Shown one piece after another: positions 11,607 to 23,250 of a stretch of DNA of 64,000 nt. Within the stretch, counting starts at the first letter, position 1. The number at the start of each line of letters is the position of its first letter. Source of the stretch: Doryteuthis pealeii (lineage: Eukaryota; Mollusca; Cephalopoda; Myopsida; Loliginidae); assembly GCA_023376005.1 (NCBI GenBank), contig CM042151.1, forward strand, positions 74,830,144-74,894,143, given 5' to 3'. The notes beneath the pieces were generated by a model that had not been told where the DNA came from, made no database searches, and was given only the letters and a program-made list of their open reading frames with translations. A program made the translations under genes and the position numbers.

Positions 11607-12085
11607 GCTGACTTCTGAAGACGGTCGGAAAATTAAAACAGAAAGTTTTTTGGTGGTCCCTAATTACAGTTTAACTACAGTCTATGAATTAACATTTTGC
11701 GAATTGGGTTACGGTTTTAGGGGATAAATGTTGTTTTTAATTACGTATTGCTTTAAAAAATAAACAAAAAAAAACCAACAAATTACTATACATTTAATGT
11801 TGAAAAATATGTTTAAACTAAGTTTAATTGAAATTATACATTGCAATACTAACACAAACAACTGTCTCAATAATAGATTCAATAATTAATTTCAATGGTT
11901 AATTAAATGTATAGTAATTTGGGTTTTTAATTTTTTTTAAGCAATACGTAATTAAAAAGAACCTTAATCCGCTAAAACCGTAACCCAATTCGCAAAATTT
12001 TAATTTATAGACTGTAGTTAAACTGTCATTGGGGACCACCAAAAAACTTTCCGTTTTAATTTTCAGACCGTTTTCAGAAGTCAGC
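11607..12085. mobile_element. Foldback element with about 200-base inverted arms
   Basis: Left arm 11607-11815 and right arm 11885-12085 are near-perfect reverse complements, for example CGAATTGGGTTACGGTTTTAG against CTAAAACCGTAACCCAATTCG (each quoted in part). Only about 70 bases separate the arms. Single substitutions and one-base indels separate them, so the element is fairly young. No ORF. Confidence 0.8.
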
Positions 12086-12444
12086 TGACTTTTATTCTCT
12101 ACCTGCTACATATCAAGGACAACTACTATTAAAGATCCTCCTTTTCATATTGGGACATTTCTCTCATACTCTGTATAAGCCCTTTCTTATACCTCATTAT
12201 TTTGTATTTCATTACCTTTAAGTTAGATCAAGTAATAAAATTGTTCTTGTTAATTCGTGGTGAATTGTTCTTAATAATATTTTCTATGAATTGGTGCAAA
12301 AAAAAACTTTTCTCTGATTCAGTTGACCTATTTTTATTCACTTAAAAGATTAATGGAGTATTTTGAACGGCTGGAAGGTTGTTGTGTACAATATTTTGTT
12401 ATGAATAAAGATTTATTTATTCTATCAAAAAATGTATGATTAAA

Positions 12445-12708
12445 ATAAAATTTATCTGATGGTGAGGTTCCAGTTTTGGAGGTTTGGGGAATGTGGAGCA
12501 CCCCATTCATCACCATTGCTCCCTGGTCCACTCTGACCCGGAGTGGTAGTACCTGTTAGGGTCCCATCTATGGGTTAAATAGAAAAATGTATTTATAAAA
12601 AAATTGTATTATCCATTAAGAATTGATTTATTTCACAACTTTATCGGCATTAAATGACCCACTGAGGTTGATATGCTGTAAAACAAAACAAACAAACAAA
12701 CAAACAAA
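12445..12708 (+). repeat. R1 repeat, 3' part
   Basis: It starts at TTATCTGATGGTGAGGTTCC and ends with ATGCTGTAAAACAAAACAAAC repeats. It is about 95% alike by eye to the same part of the 9355 copy. Confidence 0.75.
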
Positions 12709-13740
12709 ATAAAATTTAGTGCTACATATTTTCCGATATTTTTATACATCTGAAAACTTCTTCGTTTACGGAAGATTAATGTAGTCTTGATTAAAATATG
12801 TTTTCCCCTTACTTCAAAAGACCCGGATTTTTATTCTGGGGACAGGAACAACTGTTCCAGAGTGATGTTGTGTTGTTATTTTTTCTCTCTTTTTATTTAT
12901 TTATTTTTTACGTAGGCCTTCGTAAATTTTGTCCACTGTTAAGTTTGTTTTTTGTTTGTTTTTTTTTTGGGGGGGGGTTCAGATAAATAACATCACTTAT
13001 CTCTCTTTAACTCGGGAAAGTTGTCATACTTATAAATAACATACGTCACAACATTCCTCTTGGGACCATCTCATTTTTAAAATATACGTAAAATCTCAGG
13101 AGAAAAAGTATTAAGATTGTTAAAGATGGAAAATACAGGCATATTTTTTATTTCATTCATTTATTTTTTTATTTCAGGTCAAGAACTAAAAACAAACAAG
13201 CGTTTTCCTTTAAATTTAAATTTGAAATTATTTTGTGGGGCCATCAATATTAAATAAATCGAAGACTGTGTACAAAGAAGGGAGATAACTCATCCCAAGT
13301 AACGAACGAAAATAAGGAAATGTAACAATTCTCTCCCTTTTGCTTTTGCATCAGTTGTCCGACATTTTCTGTATTCTTCGATTGAGAAATAGTCTCTTTA
13401 TCATGAATATATAAAAAAAAAATGACTTAAACTTTCAGATTATTTATCATTTTTTTCGTATTCGAAGTTTACCGGACGTTTTAGGATCGTCAAAGGAATT
13501 AAAAAAGCCACAGTTAACCAGAGGTGAATATCACAACTTGTAGTGAAATTTATCGTCTGTTTTCGTACATTTTTGAGAAACCTCATCTTCATCTGTAAAC
13601 AAAACAGTGAGTTTTCTTAAAATGCTTCTCGTTAGTTTTTTGTCGTGTTTGTTAAATGCTTTAGATATTAAATGATTCCATGGCGTCTGCTTGCTTTTAA
13701 AAGTACTTCTTCATACATATGTATCAAACACTGATATAGT
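12709..13740. other. No gene seen
   Basis: AT-rich DNA with homopolymer runs. ORFs here are short and low-complexity. Confidence 0.5.
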
Positions 13741-13744
13741 TATT

Positions 13745-13862
13745 TATTTAGCTTAGCTTAGATGTGGCACAAGGCCAAAAGTATGGGGCACCCAATGAGA
13801 ATCGAACTCACTAACAATGGTCAGTTAATCTACCTTGCTAACCATTGTCCGTAAGGTGCCCA
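13745..13862 (-). repeat. tRNA-like element with intact acceptor and T arms
   Basis: On the minus strand the 76 bases 13861-13786 begin GGGCACC and end GGTGCCC, a perfect 7-bp acceptor stem, with TGAG-TTCGATT-CTCA as a T arm. The anticodon and D arms do not fold normally, and ACAATGGT/ACCATTGT pair instead. A short tail with repeated TAAGC follows. Best read as a tRNA-derived SINE or tRNA pseudogene. Confidence 0.5.
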
Positions 13863-14769
13863 TCAAACACTGATATATTTCATTTGCTTAATTCGTTCAT
13901 TCATTTATTTTAAAAATCAATTCATTATTTGTTGTTTGTTTACATTTCTGACATGTGAAATAAATTATTTATTTTTTGTAGGTTTTGGTTATTATTTCAT
14001 AAAGTTGACGAAATGTTGAATTTTTTTTTGAATTTTTTTAATTTGTGTTTATTTTTCACTTTTTCTAAATGACAAAAGCCAACAAAAAATTATATTTTCA
14101 GAGACTACAGATTTAAAGGGTTGGTTTAGCTCTATGGTGATAGGTAGGGCAGTTTGATGTCAATATTCAATAAAAGTGTTCAAACATTTAAAGACCATAA
14201 ATAAATCAAGCAAAATGGCATAGAAGACAAAACTCTTGATTAAACAAACAAAATTGTATTAACAAGAATGTATACAAAAGGTAGCATCGAATACTGGGCA
14301 AGGTTCAGCCAAAAGTTCTTTTTTTAAAGTTCAAATGTAAAATGTAAGCTGGTATTTCACAGTTCAAAAGTGAGAAAGAAAAGGTGAAAGTTTAAAGTCA
14401 ACTCAAAAGCAGTCAGGCATAAGTTGAATGAATATAAGGTTTATCTCCGAAAGCATAGGTTATTCAAAGAGAGAGATAGATAGATAGATACCTTCAGTAT
14501 GTAAGCAAAATGTTCTTAAAAAGGGTGACATGAATTCCCTTAGGCAAATGAGATCTTTCTGGTTGAAAATGAAAAAGTCTGAGAATTTATAGTAATCAGG
14601 TAGGATCAGCGAAGCTCCTTTCGATAATTTTTCTTTTTAAGCGGGAACGCCTCTGATTGGTTGAATTTTACGAATTTTATTTTAAATTTTATTTTTACTA
14701 AGGTTGCGCGGATCCACATGCGCAAACTACCTATTTTTGTCATTCGATTTCTGTCTGTCGAAGTATGAA

Positions 14770-15018
14770 CTTCCGGCTCACCACAGAAGGCTCGCCACAG
14801 CTCTGTCGGTTGAGCATCCGCCTAAGAACCAGCCCTCGCCAACGCATGAGTAGCACAGCTTGGATCTGTGCTGTAAAATAGGGAGCTGATAGGTGTGGCG
14901 CTCCACTTCAGATGCGAAAACAATCTCTCTCGTCTAGCGCTAAGGAAAAGGGGATAGACTACCTCGCTCATCGGCTGATACCAACAATAGGCCACCATGC
15001 TGATTTTACTTTTTATAG
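14770..15018 (+). repeat. S1 tRNA-derived SINE with damaged head
   Basis: The body GATCTGTGCTGTAAAATAGG, TGGCGCTCCAC and TCTAGCGCTAAGGAAAAGGG, and the end CAATAGGCCACC, are conserved. The A/B boxes are shortened by a small deletion around 14830. Confidence 0.75.
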
Positions 15019-15154
15019 TTTTAGCTATTTAATTTATATAAAATTACATTTTTCAAAAAATAATTTCTTATTCGAGCAACTAGTTTTTGATAAACTTTTC
15101 AGCTTTGACTATAAAACCAAAATCTTCAATGACAAATTGCAGACTCCCAACTCT

Positions 15155-15320
15155 ATTAGTAAATAGTAGAGCTGACTGGGATTGTTAACATTGGTTAGAC
15201 AACCAGTCTAGGAGAAGGAAAACTGAATTAAAACCCGTTGTATTCCACTTAAAAATTTACCTAGTGGCAGAGAGGTTGGGTTGGTAAATTGATTGTGGCA
15301 AAGAGGTGTGTAAATACAAA
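15155..15320 (+). repeat. T2 SINE 3' part
   Basis: It contains AGTAGAGCTGACTGGG, CAACCAGTCTAGGAGAAGG, AATTAAAACCCGTTG and CCACTTAAAAATT, matching T2 bodies elsewhere. Confidence 0.55.
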
Positions 15321-15689
15321 CCCTTACTATAACAATAATATGAACTATAAGAAAAAGATCTTATCCAACCAAGTAAGAGCTATTGGCAAAATCTGACAAT
15401 TGTACAAAAAGATTTACAGCTGCTTACCTCATATCACACAAACCATCCAAGTAAGATGAATAAGACATGCTGGACACTGCTGGAGAAGTAAGGACAAACT
15501 CATTGGTGACATTCTCTTGTGGATACCTACACATGGACACACCAGTGAGGGCCAACCAGCGAAAACTTATATTAATAAGCTTTGTACAGCCACTGTATAC
15601 TGTTTGATAAAGTAAATTAGGAATTTGTGCTTTACAAATTCAAACTGAGCTATAACTCTTAAGAAACAGCTCAAAACATTTGTATGAAT

Positions 15690-15920
15690 GGAGGCATGTG
15701 GGCTAGTGGTTAGAGTCGTGGAAAATGGACTCGTCGATTAGAGTTCAATACCCTTGGAAAAGGTATGAATCCATATATTATCCCTCCAGCTATGGGTTAA
15801 ATAGTAGGGTAGACTGGGCCCTTCAGCCGTGGATAGGTAACCAGTCTAGGAGAGGGATAACTCTGAATTCAAAATTCCTGAGGTCGGTCGTTGATTGGGT
15901 TTGTGGCAACCCTTGATGCA
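15690..15920 (+). repeat. T2 tRNA-derived SINE
   Basis: The head GGGCTAGTGGTTAGAGTCG and GAGTTCAATACCC fit A- and B-box positions. The body has CTATGGGTTAAATAGTAGGG and AACCAGTCTAGGAGAGGG. An ORF within it is incidental. Confidence 0.65.
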
Positions 15921-16350
15921 CCAATTTTTTCCTATCAACTGTGCCAAAAAGTGTGGATGGTCCAACACAAGCCTTCACCACTATAAACAAATCACTATGT
16001 GGATGTTCATTGTATGAACACTCATACGTCAAAATCTACGGTAGAGTCCATCATGAAAGGTGAAGATAGAGATGATCACAGTAAGGTAACAAGATGATAG
16101 AAGAACATTTACTCAGGTTGCAGAAACCTTGACAATCAGGCAATGTCAGGTAGGCTGAAAATCATGGATTCCAACGCTGTGCTCCAAGCTATAGAGTCAA
16201 AACCAGTGGGTAGCATTTAGAGAGTATCAGTTAAGGTTGGCATCACACAGTCCAATGTGGTTCATCACCTTCACAACCTCAGCAAAAGTATTCAGAGTGA
16301 CCCAATTGTGCCTCATGTTATCAAAATTTTGCAAAACTTTTGACTCACCC
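15921..16350 (+). pseudogene. Mariner-like transposase relic
   Basis: From about 16164 one frame reads MDSNAVLQAIESKPVGS, a stop, then VSVKVGITQSNVVHHLHNL. This has the shape of the helix-turn-helix region of mariner transposases (VxxxLGISxxTVxRHLxxLGK). The DDD catalytic part is not found. The segment is heavily decayed and its outer ends are not defined. Confidence 0.5.
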
Positions 16351-16515
16351 TAATAGTAAATTAGATTTTGATTTATGTTGCCTTTTTTATTTACTGTTTA
16401 TTAATATTGATATTTTAATATTAGTTTTGCAAGCAACCAGGGCAAATGATTCCTAGTCTTTTATAAATGTTAATTAAATTTATTGAACGGCAACTTGAGT
16501 GAAATTTGCTGTAAG

Positions 16516-16600
16516 TCTATTAATAATAGAGATTCGCTTCCGGCTTTTGTCTGTAACCAAAATTATGTCACATTACCCAAAATCATCATAATATAGAATA
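16516..16600 (+). mobile_element. Possible Helitron 5' end
   Basis: TCTATTAATAATAGAGATT followed by TTGTCTGTAACC resembles the 5' termini of the Helitron family at 53879 and 60566 (TC...ATAATGGAGATTG...CTGTCTGTAACC). No matching 3' terminus was located. Confidence 0.3.
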
Positions 16601-16954
16601 AATACACTCAAAATTTGAACATGCAATATTAGACAGTCCTCATTGTTTTGTAAAACAAGTTTTAATAAATACATGACTGGTATTATATATCTATATATAG
16701 TTTGTTTTATTTTAATACATATTTAAAGTTTACATTTCAAATTGTGTTATTTTTTTAATCCTTTAATGAATTTGATGATTTTGCTTACTTAGGGTACAAA
16801 CTCGCTGACATTGAATTTTTTACTTCCACCCCTTAGGCAATATGTTTCAAAAATCTATTTTTACATCGCCCGGAGGCCGTTTTTATTTTGTACTAGTTTA
16901 TGATAATTATCAATCAACAAGTTCAGATATTTTCATAGAGAACATTTTTGAAAT

Positions 16955-17400
16955 AATGAAATGAAATTTATTGTGTACAGTGCTCAGGTGCACTCATGTC
17001 TAGTACACAGAATAATGTATCAGAGTCAGGAACATGAACAGTTTACAGTAATAATTTACATGTATGTGTGTACATGCATGCATATGTGTGTAGATGGGAG
17101 TATAGTGTTAGCAGTATATAGCGTTGGCGGACTACAAGAATCATGAAGACTTTGAAAGATGCAGTGTTTCAGCAGCCCACAACGGACGCAGGCAGCTTAT
17201 TCCATGCCTCGGCAACTCTGAGCATGAAAAAATGTTTCCAAAAGTCATGTGAGCTATGCTGTTTTCTGAATTTGTAGGCATGCCCCTGTGTGTTAAAAAC
17301 ATGGAGATCAAAAAGGTGTTCAAGGTTGCTGTTGTTAAGATTATTAATGACCTTATGAGAGTTTCCCACTTAACACAAATTATTCCCTTCAAAGAATTTC
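16955..17400 (-). pseudogene. LINE (CR1/Jockey-like) 3' end fragment
   Basis: Two overlapping minus-strand frames give FDLHVFNTQGHAYKFRKQ, FFMLRVAEAWNKLPASVV and AAETLHLSKSS. This is the typical C terminus of CR1/Jockey-like pol, where RVxxxWNxLPxxVVxA precedes the last helix. A one-base shift near 17170 separates the last part. The fragment ends at an ATTTC-type tail near 16957. The RT core is absent. Confidence 0.65.
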
Positions 17401-17539
17401 ATTTGTAACTTTTCAATTATCATCCTACAATGACCTCCAGAGTTTGTCATTCTCTGATACATGCCACCCAATGGAATGATTGAAAATCATGCAGAAGCAA
17501 TAAATGTCTGCTGGAGATGATCAAATGAAGACTGATTAA

Positions 17540-17990
17540 AATATTGGGCTAAAAATAATTCAAGTTTGAAAAAAAAAATTTTTTTTTCAAGAAAATCCAA
17601 GAAACTGCTATAAATGTCCAATTTATATATAAATAAAAATAATATATAAATTAAAATTATATATAATAAATATACATAATAAATATATAATATAAAATAT
17701 TATAATATAATAAATATTATAATATAATAAAATATTATAATATAATATAATAATATAGAATATATATATAATAAATATATAATATAAAATATTAATATAT
17801 AAATTAAAATTATATATGATAAATATATATAAATTATATATAATGAATTATATATAATTTTTATTTGTTAATTTTATAATTAAATTTATATATAAATTAA
17901 AATATTAATATATAAATTAAAATATTGGGCTAAAAATAATTCAAGTTTGAAAAAAAAAATTTTTTTTCAAGAAAATCCAAGAATTGGAAA
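17540..17990. repeat. TA-rich block between 60-base direct repeats
   Basis: TATTGGGCTAAAAATAATTC and the following A10T9-type run occur at about 17540-17605 and again at 17921-17985. The roughly 310 bases between are almost pure A/T with ATATAA repeats. Slippage or a local duplication is the likely origin. Confidence 0.7.
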
Positions 17991-18139
17991 CAAGAAATGA
18001 TGTAGATAAAAATAATAAACAAATATTTTGATAGAATAAATGACAATAACAAGAAAAATTCTTGGAGATAATCAATATTTAATTAACAAGTAAATAAAGA
18101 TCCTTAGATTGAAATAAACATGAGTAAAATAGATCACTA

Positions 18140-18250
18140 ATTAGGACTAAGCCTATTCTAGTAGTGACCACCCAAGCAGATTTATCAGGTTTGAATTCAG
18201 AGTTTTCATTCTCCTAGACTGATTGAGGTTAAAGATCCCATTAATATTAA
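18140..18250 (-). repeat. T2 SINE fragment, inverted
   Basis: AGGTTTGAATTCAGAG and TTCTCCTAGACTGATTG are the complement of the T2 3' body. Confidence 0.5.
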
Positions 18251-18348
18251 TATTAAAACTTCAGGACCCTGTACAACCGACATCGGAAGAAGACTAGACC
18301 AAAAATTACTCTGCCAAAGATAAATAAATCAGTGTATAATAATGATAA

Positions 18349-18403
18349 CTAGCAGAGCTATCCGGTGTTGTCCAGGATTTTAAAAGTTGAAAATAAATCT
18401 TTA
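18349..18403 (-). mobile_element. Helitron 3' terminus fragment
   Basis: On the minus strand this segment ends in a CTAG terminus preceded by an imperfect short hairpin (ATCC/GGAT). It sits immediately left of a second Helitron end at 18408. Confidence 0.35.
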
Positions 18404-18407
18404 TATA

Positions 18408-19803
18408 CTAGAAGTGGCTACCCAGCATTGCCTGGGTAAAGAGTGGGATAATAAAATAGTATCCTTGCAGATCCTTTGATTGTTTTTGTCTTACATAATT
18501 GATTTATGTTTTAATCATGAACGCAACCAATGACTTTCCTTTCTCTTATGATTCAAATCCTAATTTTTTAATATCTTTACAGATATAAATCAAATCTTCA
18601 TTATTTTTTAACCTCTTTATGATGAGGGTATTCACTGTCAGCTGAAGTTGAAATCTATCATTTGCGCCTTTTTCAATCAGGTCATGTGATTGCCCAGAGA
18701 TAGACCTTAAAAAAATTAGACCAGGTGACTCTAGGCTGATCCCCTTAATTCCACTTTGTCAATTGCAGTACAACTGCCCTGTATCAAGGACAGAAAGAAA
18801 GAATAGGATAGAATTGAAGGGTAAATCACTTAGTTTTCCTGTTCTATTTAGAACATGTTGAAATCATATCTTTTTTATTTAACATTATTAAAATATAAGA
18901 CCACGTCACTGTGGGTAGGTTAGAGTAATCTCCCTTTATTGATAGTTAACTTAGTGACCGGTCGTGGTGTTATGCAAATATTAGTGGCAGGCCATCAGTA
19001 AGTCTCTACTTAATGACGGGTGGGTGCCGCCATTTGCATTCTGGATTCATGTTACTCTTCTTACAGTCACAATATACATGTCCTCCAAATCAATAGATCA
19101 CAGTCTTTAGTTAACAAATCTTCATTATTTTGGCACTAAAAGCAAGCTCTGGTGATAGTGAATGTGTATATATATTTACATTGTTCTTGTTTTATTTTCA
19201 TAGTTTCCTCTGGACACGCATACACACAACTGCCCTTTATATATGTATAGATAGATTAATAAAGATTATTTTACTATATATTTGTTTTATTATCTTTTAT
19301 TCTTTATACATTCTTATTTTTAAGTTATTTATTTTATTATCATTATTCTTTTTATTTTTGTTCTTCATATAATGGAATGACCCATCTTCCCCATACCTCA
19401 ACAGTAGTGATGGTTCTAGCCACTATTTAAGAACACACATATTACTCTGTGCAGAACTCACTTGAAGTACTTAGACGACGGACTCTCCTCCTAATACTCA
19501 TGTGACCTTACTATATAACAGTTCTTTTATTTGCTTTTTTATTTTTGCTTTATTAATCTGCTTTAATTTTTTAATCATTTATTTAATCAATTTTATATAT
19601 ATATAATATGCTTATTATATTTTTATTTAGATTTTCTTATGGAAAATGAGGGGTAAAGTTCTTCATTTAACCTTCTCTCAGAAAAAAATAGGGTGTGGAT
19701 TTTATTAAATTTTGGTCTTTGCTAGTCTCCACCAATTTTCCTTAATAAAAGAATGTGTGCTAGGTCATTGTACAAACAACCATTTCTTTTATATATATAG
19801 AGA
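18408..19803 (-). mobile_element. Probable non-autonomous Helitron
   Basis: On the minus strand the 3' end shows the hairpin ACCCAG-GCAATG-CTGGGT, twelve bases and then CTAG next to T, the standard Helitron 3' architecture. A candidate 5' TC end lies near 19801-19803 (TCTATATATATAAAAG on the minus strand). The interior is AT-rich with only short chance ORFs; no Rep/helicase. The 3' end is well supported, the 5' end is tentative. Confidence 0.45.
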
Positions 19804-20419
19804 TTCTTCTTCTCAGATATCAGATGGATGTTTTTAAAATATTAAATATAGACTCTTTACCAATCTCTGTTATTTGTTTTGTTCTTTTTATCAAATATAT
19901 TTTTAATTATTTTTACAGATTGGCCTCTTTGAAAGTGTAAAGATTCTTGACTGAAGACCAAATCCAAAACTATAATAACTACCCACAATACAACAATCAG
20001 AGATTATATTCTTAAAATATGCTTTTAAGAAACCATTCACTTGTGAAGTTTGAACTGTTACAAACTTATATGTACAGGTGGAATTCTTGAGCATAAACTG
20101 AAGACAATGATAAAAAAAAAGTCTTAATATTCAACAAAAACACATTCAAATTATGGAAATAACTAGAATAATCACTGAAAAAGAAGAGAACAATCTTCAT
20201 TTACTGAAGCTCAGATGAAACCAATAATTATTCTGTTTAAAGTTTTTAATATTGATTTTTAAAAATATATTTCTAAACTCTTTTCAATGTAGTTTTTTAA
20301 AAATTCAACTCAATTTCTATTCTTGAAAACTTTGGGAAACAATTTTATTAAAGAAAAAAAAAAGATAATTTTTTTTTATAAAAAGTATTTTTATTACTTG
20401 TTTCTTAATATTAAAATCT

Positions 20420-20453
<34 letters not shown>

Positions 20454-20920
20454 GAATTTGTCTCTCAGAAAATCTCTATAAGGAAAAGGAACATTTGTGG
20501 ATATTATTTTTTTTAACCCTTTCAATCGAACTTTTCTACAATTTACTTAAAGATTTCATAAAAGAATTTATCACATTATAACCAGAATCATCCTTTTATG
20601 TCAAAATAGATAATTTAGTTGAAAAATGATAAAAAGTCACAGAAAACCAGGGAAAATATTTTGATGATTCAGCACTTTTATTATGGATTTATATAAAATA
20701 TTTTCTTGAAAAATACTGGAAGATTCTGTATAGACCTAATATGTTAATATTTATTTATGTATGAGGTTAAGTAAACAAACATGTTTATTTTTATATGGCT
20801 TTGAGCCAACAATTTTTGGAGGATATGTGCTTAATTGAAGTCATACCTAATTTTGAAAATAATTAGTTAATAATTAATGAATTTTAGGCGGGCATATATG
20901 TTCAAATGTAAGGCTAAACA
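19804..20920. other. No gene seen
   Basis: AT-rich, with a poly(T) run at about 20420-20450. No recognisable repeat family or ORF. Confidence 0.5.
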
Positions 20921-20938
20921 AATCGAGAAAATGTCAAT

Positions 20939-20980
20939 CCCTGAATGTACATTTCGACCTATTAGGTCTCATCAGCAAGG
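20939..20980 (-). ncRNA. Type I hammerhead ribozyme candidate
   Basis: On the minus strand: stem I strand CCTTG, core CTGATGA, stem II GACCT-AAT-AGGTC, core GAAA, a minimal stem III (ATG-TA-CAT, sharing the last A of GAAA), then T as the residue before cleavage, then CAGGG to close stem I (one G-U pair). All invariant core bases are present. Predicted cleavage lies between plus positions 20944 and 20943. Family knowledge: minimal type I hammerheads with very short stem III occur in Penelope-like elements and retrozymes of many animals. A Penelope-like relic lies elsewhere in this window, but none is visible here. Confidence 0.7.
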
Positions 20981-21424
20981 TTATAGACATGGGAGACTGC
21001 TCCGTGTGTGACTCGAAACCTCGACTGTCAAGCTGACAGGCGAAGTCTGTTGCATCATGGGTAGGAGAGTTGTTACTCAAGGTGTAGATAAAAGAACCAA
21101 AATAAATTTTAAAGAAATACAATCATTTCTCATTCACAACCCTGGCCTAAGGATTAGAAAATGTATTGTCCTAAAGAATGACAAGGGAAATTCTCTGAAA
21201 AGGCCATTCAACCACATGGGGCTTATTTCTATGGCCAGGGATCTTAGAACCAAATTTGGCTGAGTAGAGAGGCTGTTCGATGGCCTAGTACACCAAATGT
21301 TTCAATTCTAAAAGGTACAAAAAGAAAAATCTGTCCAAAAGGGCTGTACCTAACCAGTTTACAATCCTCAGCCTGTCTGGTAATAATGCCTAGAGTCATT
21401 GCCAATTTAACCAAGTTAACCCCA

Positions 21425-21880
21425 GAGAAAGTTTTGCTACAGGTTGCATCCCAATTAGGAAATATGCCGCATTGAACAAAAATGTCCCAACAGTATTATC
21501 ATATAACAAACAACTGGGATTGTTGACAAATGTTTTCTTGTTATTTATATATGTATAATAATGAAAGTGTTACTAATACGAGACATGCCACCTTGAACAA
21601 AAATATCCCAACAGTATAATTATTTAATAAAGAACTAGGATTATTAAGAGATGTTTTCTTGGGGTGTATATATTTCAATTGGATTGAACTGAAAACTAAA
21701 CCTCCAGAGAAAGTGTTGCTACAGGTTGCAAAATTAACTTCTAGCTTTGCTACCAGTTGCATCTCAAATAGGAGACATGCCACCTTGAACAAAAATGTCC
21801 CAACAGTAACAAACAACTGGGTATATTGACAGACGTTTTCTTAGGATATATATATATATGTATATATATATATATTCCAT
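21425..21880. repeat. Tandem array of three units of about 125-180 bases
   Basis: Three imperfect copies (about 21425-21560, 21565-21695, 21700-21880) share CCAGAGAAAGT-TTGCTACAGG, GCCACCTTGAACAAAAAT, CCCAACAGTA and GATGTTTTCTTGG. The last ends at a TA microsatellite directly before zinc-finger gene 1. Confidence 0.7.
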
Positions 21881-21908
21881 TAGAATTGAAAAGAAAAGAA
21901 GATACAAG

Positions 21909-22871
21909 ATGGATACTGAACTTCATGATGATTTTCAGGATGCAAGTGTTCAAGATGTAAAATTTCTTGCAAAAGTTACACAAAACACCAAAATACAAAA
22001 CTCAGATAACCAACATGCAAGAGACCAAGAAGTTGGAAAGAAATCAACATTTTCCCAACCTATCCGAAAGCGGAAGAGTTTGGATGCTGTGCGGAAGCCG
22101 TTTTCTTGTGGCATTTGCAGATCCAGTTTTACCCGCAAGTCACATCTCAAACGACACCTAAAAATACATACCGGAGAAAAACCCTACCAGTGTGAGGTTT
22201 GTGAATCCCAGTTTTCACAGGGGTCACAGCTCAAAGAACATATTAGAATCCATACTGGAGAGAAACCCTTTTCTTGTAAGGCTTGTAGTTCCAGCTTTAC
22301 ACACAGTTCAGGTCTTAAACTTCACATGCGAAAGCACACAGGTGAGAAACCATTTACATGTGAACGCTGTCAATCTAGATTCCGATGTTCATCAAGTCTG
22401 AAGCGCCACATGGCAACACACACTGGAGAAAAACCTTTTATTTGTATTATTTGTAAAGCAGCATTTTCATGCAGATCAAATCTCAAACGGCACATGGCAA
22501 TACACTCTGGAGAGAAACGATTTTCCTGTGAGATTTGTGGATCTAGATTTACACTCAGTGCACAACTCAAAGACCATATGAAAATTCACACAGGAGAGAA
22601 ACCATTCCTTTGTGATGTTTGTGGATCCAGTTTCCGACACAGTTCAAACCTCATTGACCATATGAGAATACACACTGGGGAGAAGCCTTACCCTTGTGAT
22701 GTGTGCGGATCCCGATTTATCCGCAGTTCACAACTCAAGGATCACATGAGAATACACACAGGAGAAAAACCTTTTCTCTGTGATTATTGTAACTCTGCTT
22801 TCTCCAACACTTCCAAACTGAAACGGCATATGAAAACGCACAATATTTTGACTCATTACTTTGCTTTTTAA
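21909..22871 (+). CDS. C2H2 zinc-finger protein, nine fingers
   Basis: Predicted nuclear nucleic-acid-binding protein of 320 residues, probably a transcription regulator. Nine contiguous C2H2 fingers run from about residue 65 to 313, each C-x2-C-x12-H-x3-H. They are joined by TGEKP linkers, except SGEKR between fingers 5 and 6. Predicted helix residues (-1 to 6) are [56 protein letters not shown] and NTSKLKR. The N-terminal 64 residues are acidic then basic, with a possible nuclear signal PIRKRKS; no KRAB, BTB or SCAN domain is visible. The frame stays open to 21858, but those extra 17 codons translate a TA microsatellite, so I start at the ATG giving MDTELHDD. The reading frame is intact. 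It may be the last exon of a longer transcript. The specific role is unknown. Confidence 0.9.
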   Translation: MDTELHDDFQDASVQDVKFLAKVTQNTKIQNSDNQHARDQEVGKKSTFSQPIRKRKSLDAVRKPFSCGICRSSFTRKSHLKRHLKIHTGEKPYQCEVCESQFSQGSQLKEHIRIHTGEKPFSCKACSSSFTHSSGLKLHMRKHTGEKPFTCERCQSRFRCSSSLKRHMATHTGEKPFICIICKAAFSCRSNLKRHMAIHSGEKRFSCEICGSRFTLSAQLKDHMKIHTGEKPFLCDVCGSSFRHSSNLIDHMRIHTGEKPYPCDVCGSRFIRSSQLKDHMRIHTGEKPFLCDYCNSAFSNTSKLKRHMKTHNILTHYFAF

Positions 22872-23034
22872 AGTTATGTCCATTATCTTTTGTCCACCTT
22901 TTCAAGCCATTTAAATTCAACCAGGGAATTTTTACTATCATCAACAGCAGAAGCCTAAAACATTTTTATCAATGAAGCTCAAAATATACATTCTTTACCA
23001 ACAAGCATATAAAAGATATTCTATAATATAAATG

Positions 23035-23250
23035 AGGGCTGGTTTAGCTCAGTTGGTAGAGTGTCAGACTGGGAACCACAAGTTTCCGGGTTCAATATTG
23101 GCCCTTGCGAACTCAATGTATGAGTAGCATGGGGATCTGTGCGGTAAAGTGAGGAGCTGATGATAGATGTGGCGCTCCACCTCGGATGCCAAAATAAAAC
23201 AATCACCTTGGTCTAACACTAGTGAAAAGGGGATAGACTCCCTATTTATT
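23035..23250 (+). repeat. S1 tRNA-derived SINE
   Basis: It has a good A box (GGTTTAGCTCAGTTGGTAGAG) with GGGTTCAATATTGG at the B-box position, then the conserved body up to AAAAGGGGATAGACTCCC. The head resembles a tRNA 5' half but does not fold as a full tRNA. It lies 160 bases after the zinc-finger stop codon and may fall in its 3' UTR. Confidence 0.8.

Noticed and set aside
19130..19372. 80-codon ORF rich in Phe/Leu/Ile
   Set aside because: T-rich composition inside a probable Helitron; no family.
21858..21908. Upstream start adding 17 residues (MYIYIY...) to zinc-finger gene 1
   Set aside because: Translates a TA microsatellite; the downstream ATG gives a normal acidic N terminus.
22192..22570. 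Extra ORFs in other frames over zinc-finger gene 1
   Set aside because: Shadows of the repetitive finger coding sequence.
23035..23110. Functional tRNA gene
   Set aside because: Good A box but the rest does not fold as a cloverleaf and the body is the S1 SINE, present many times.
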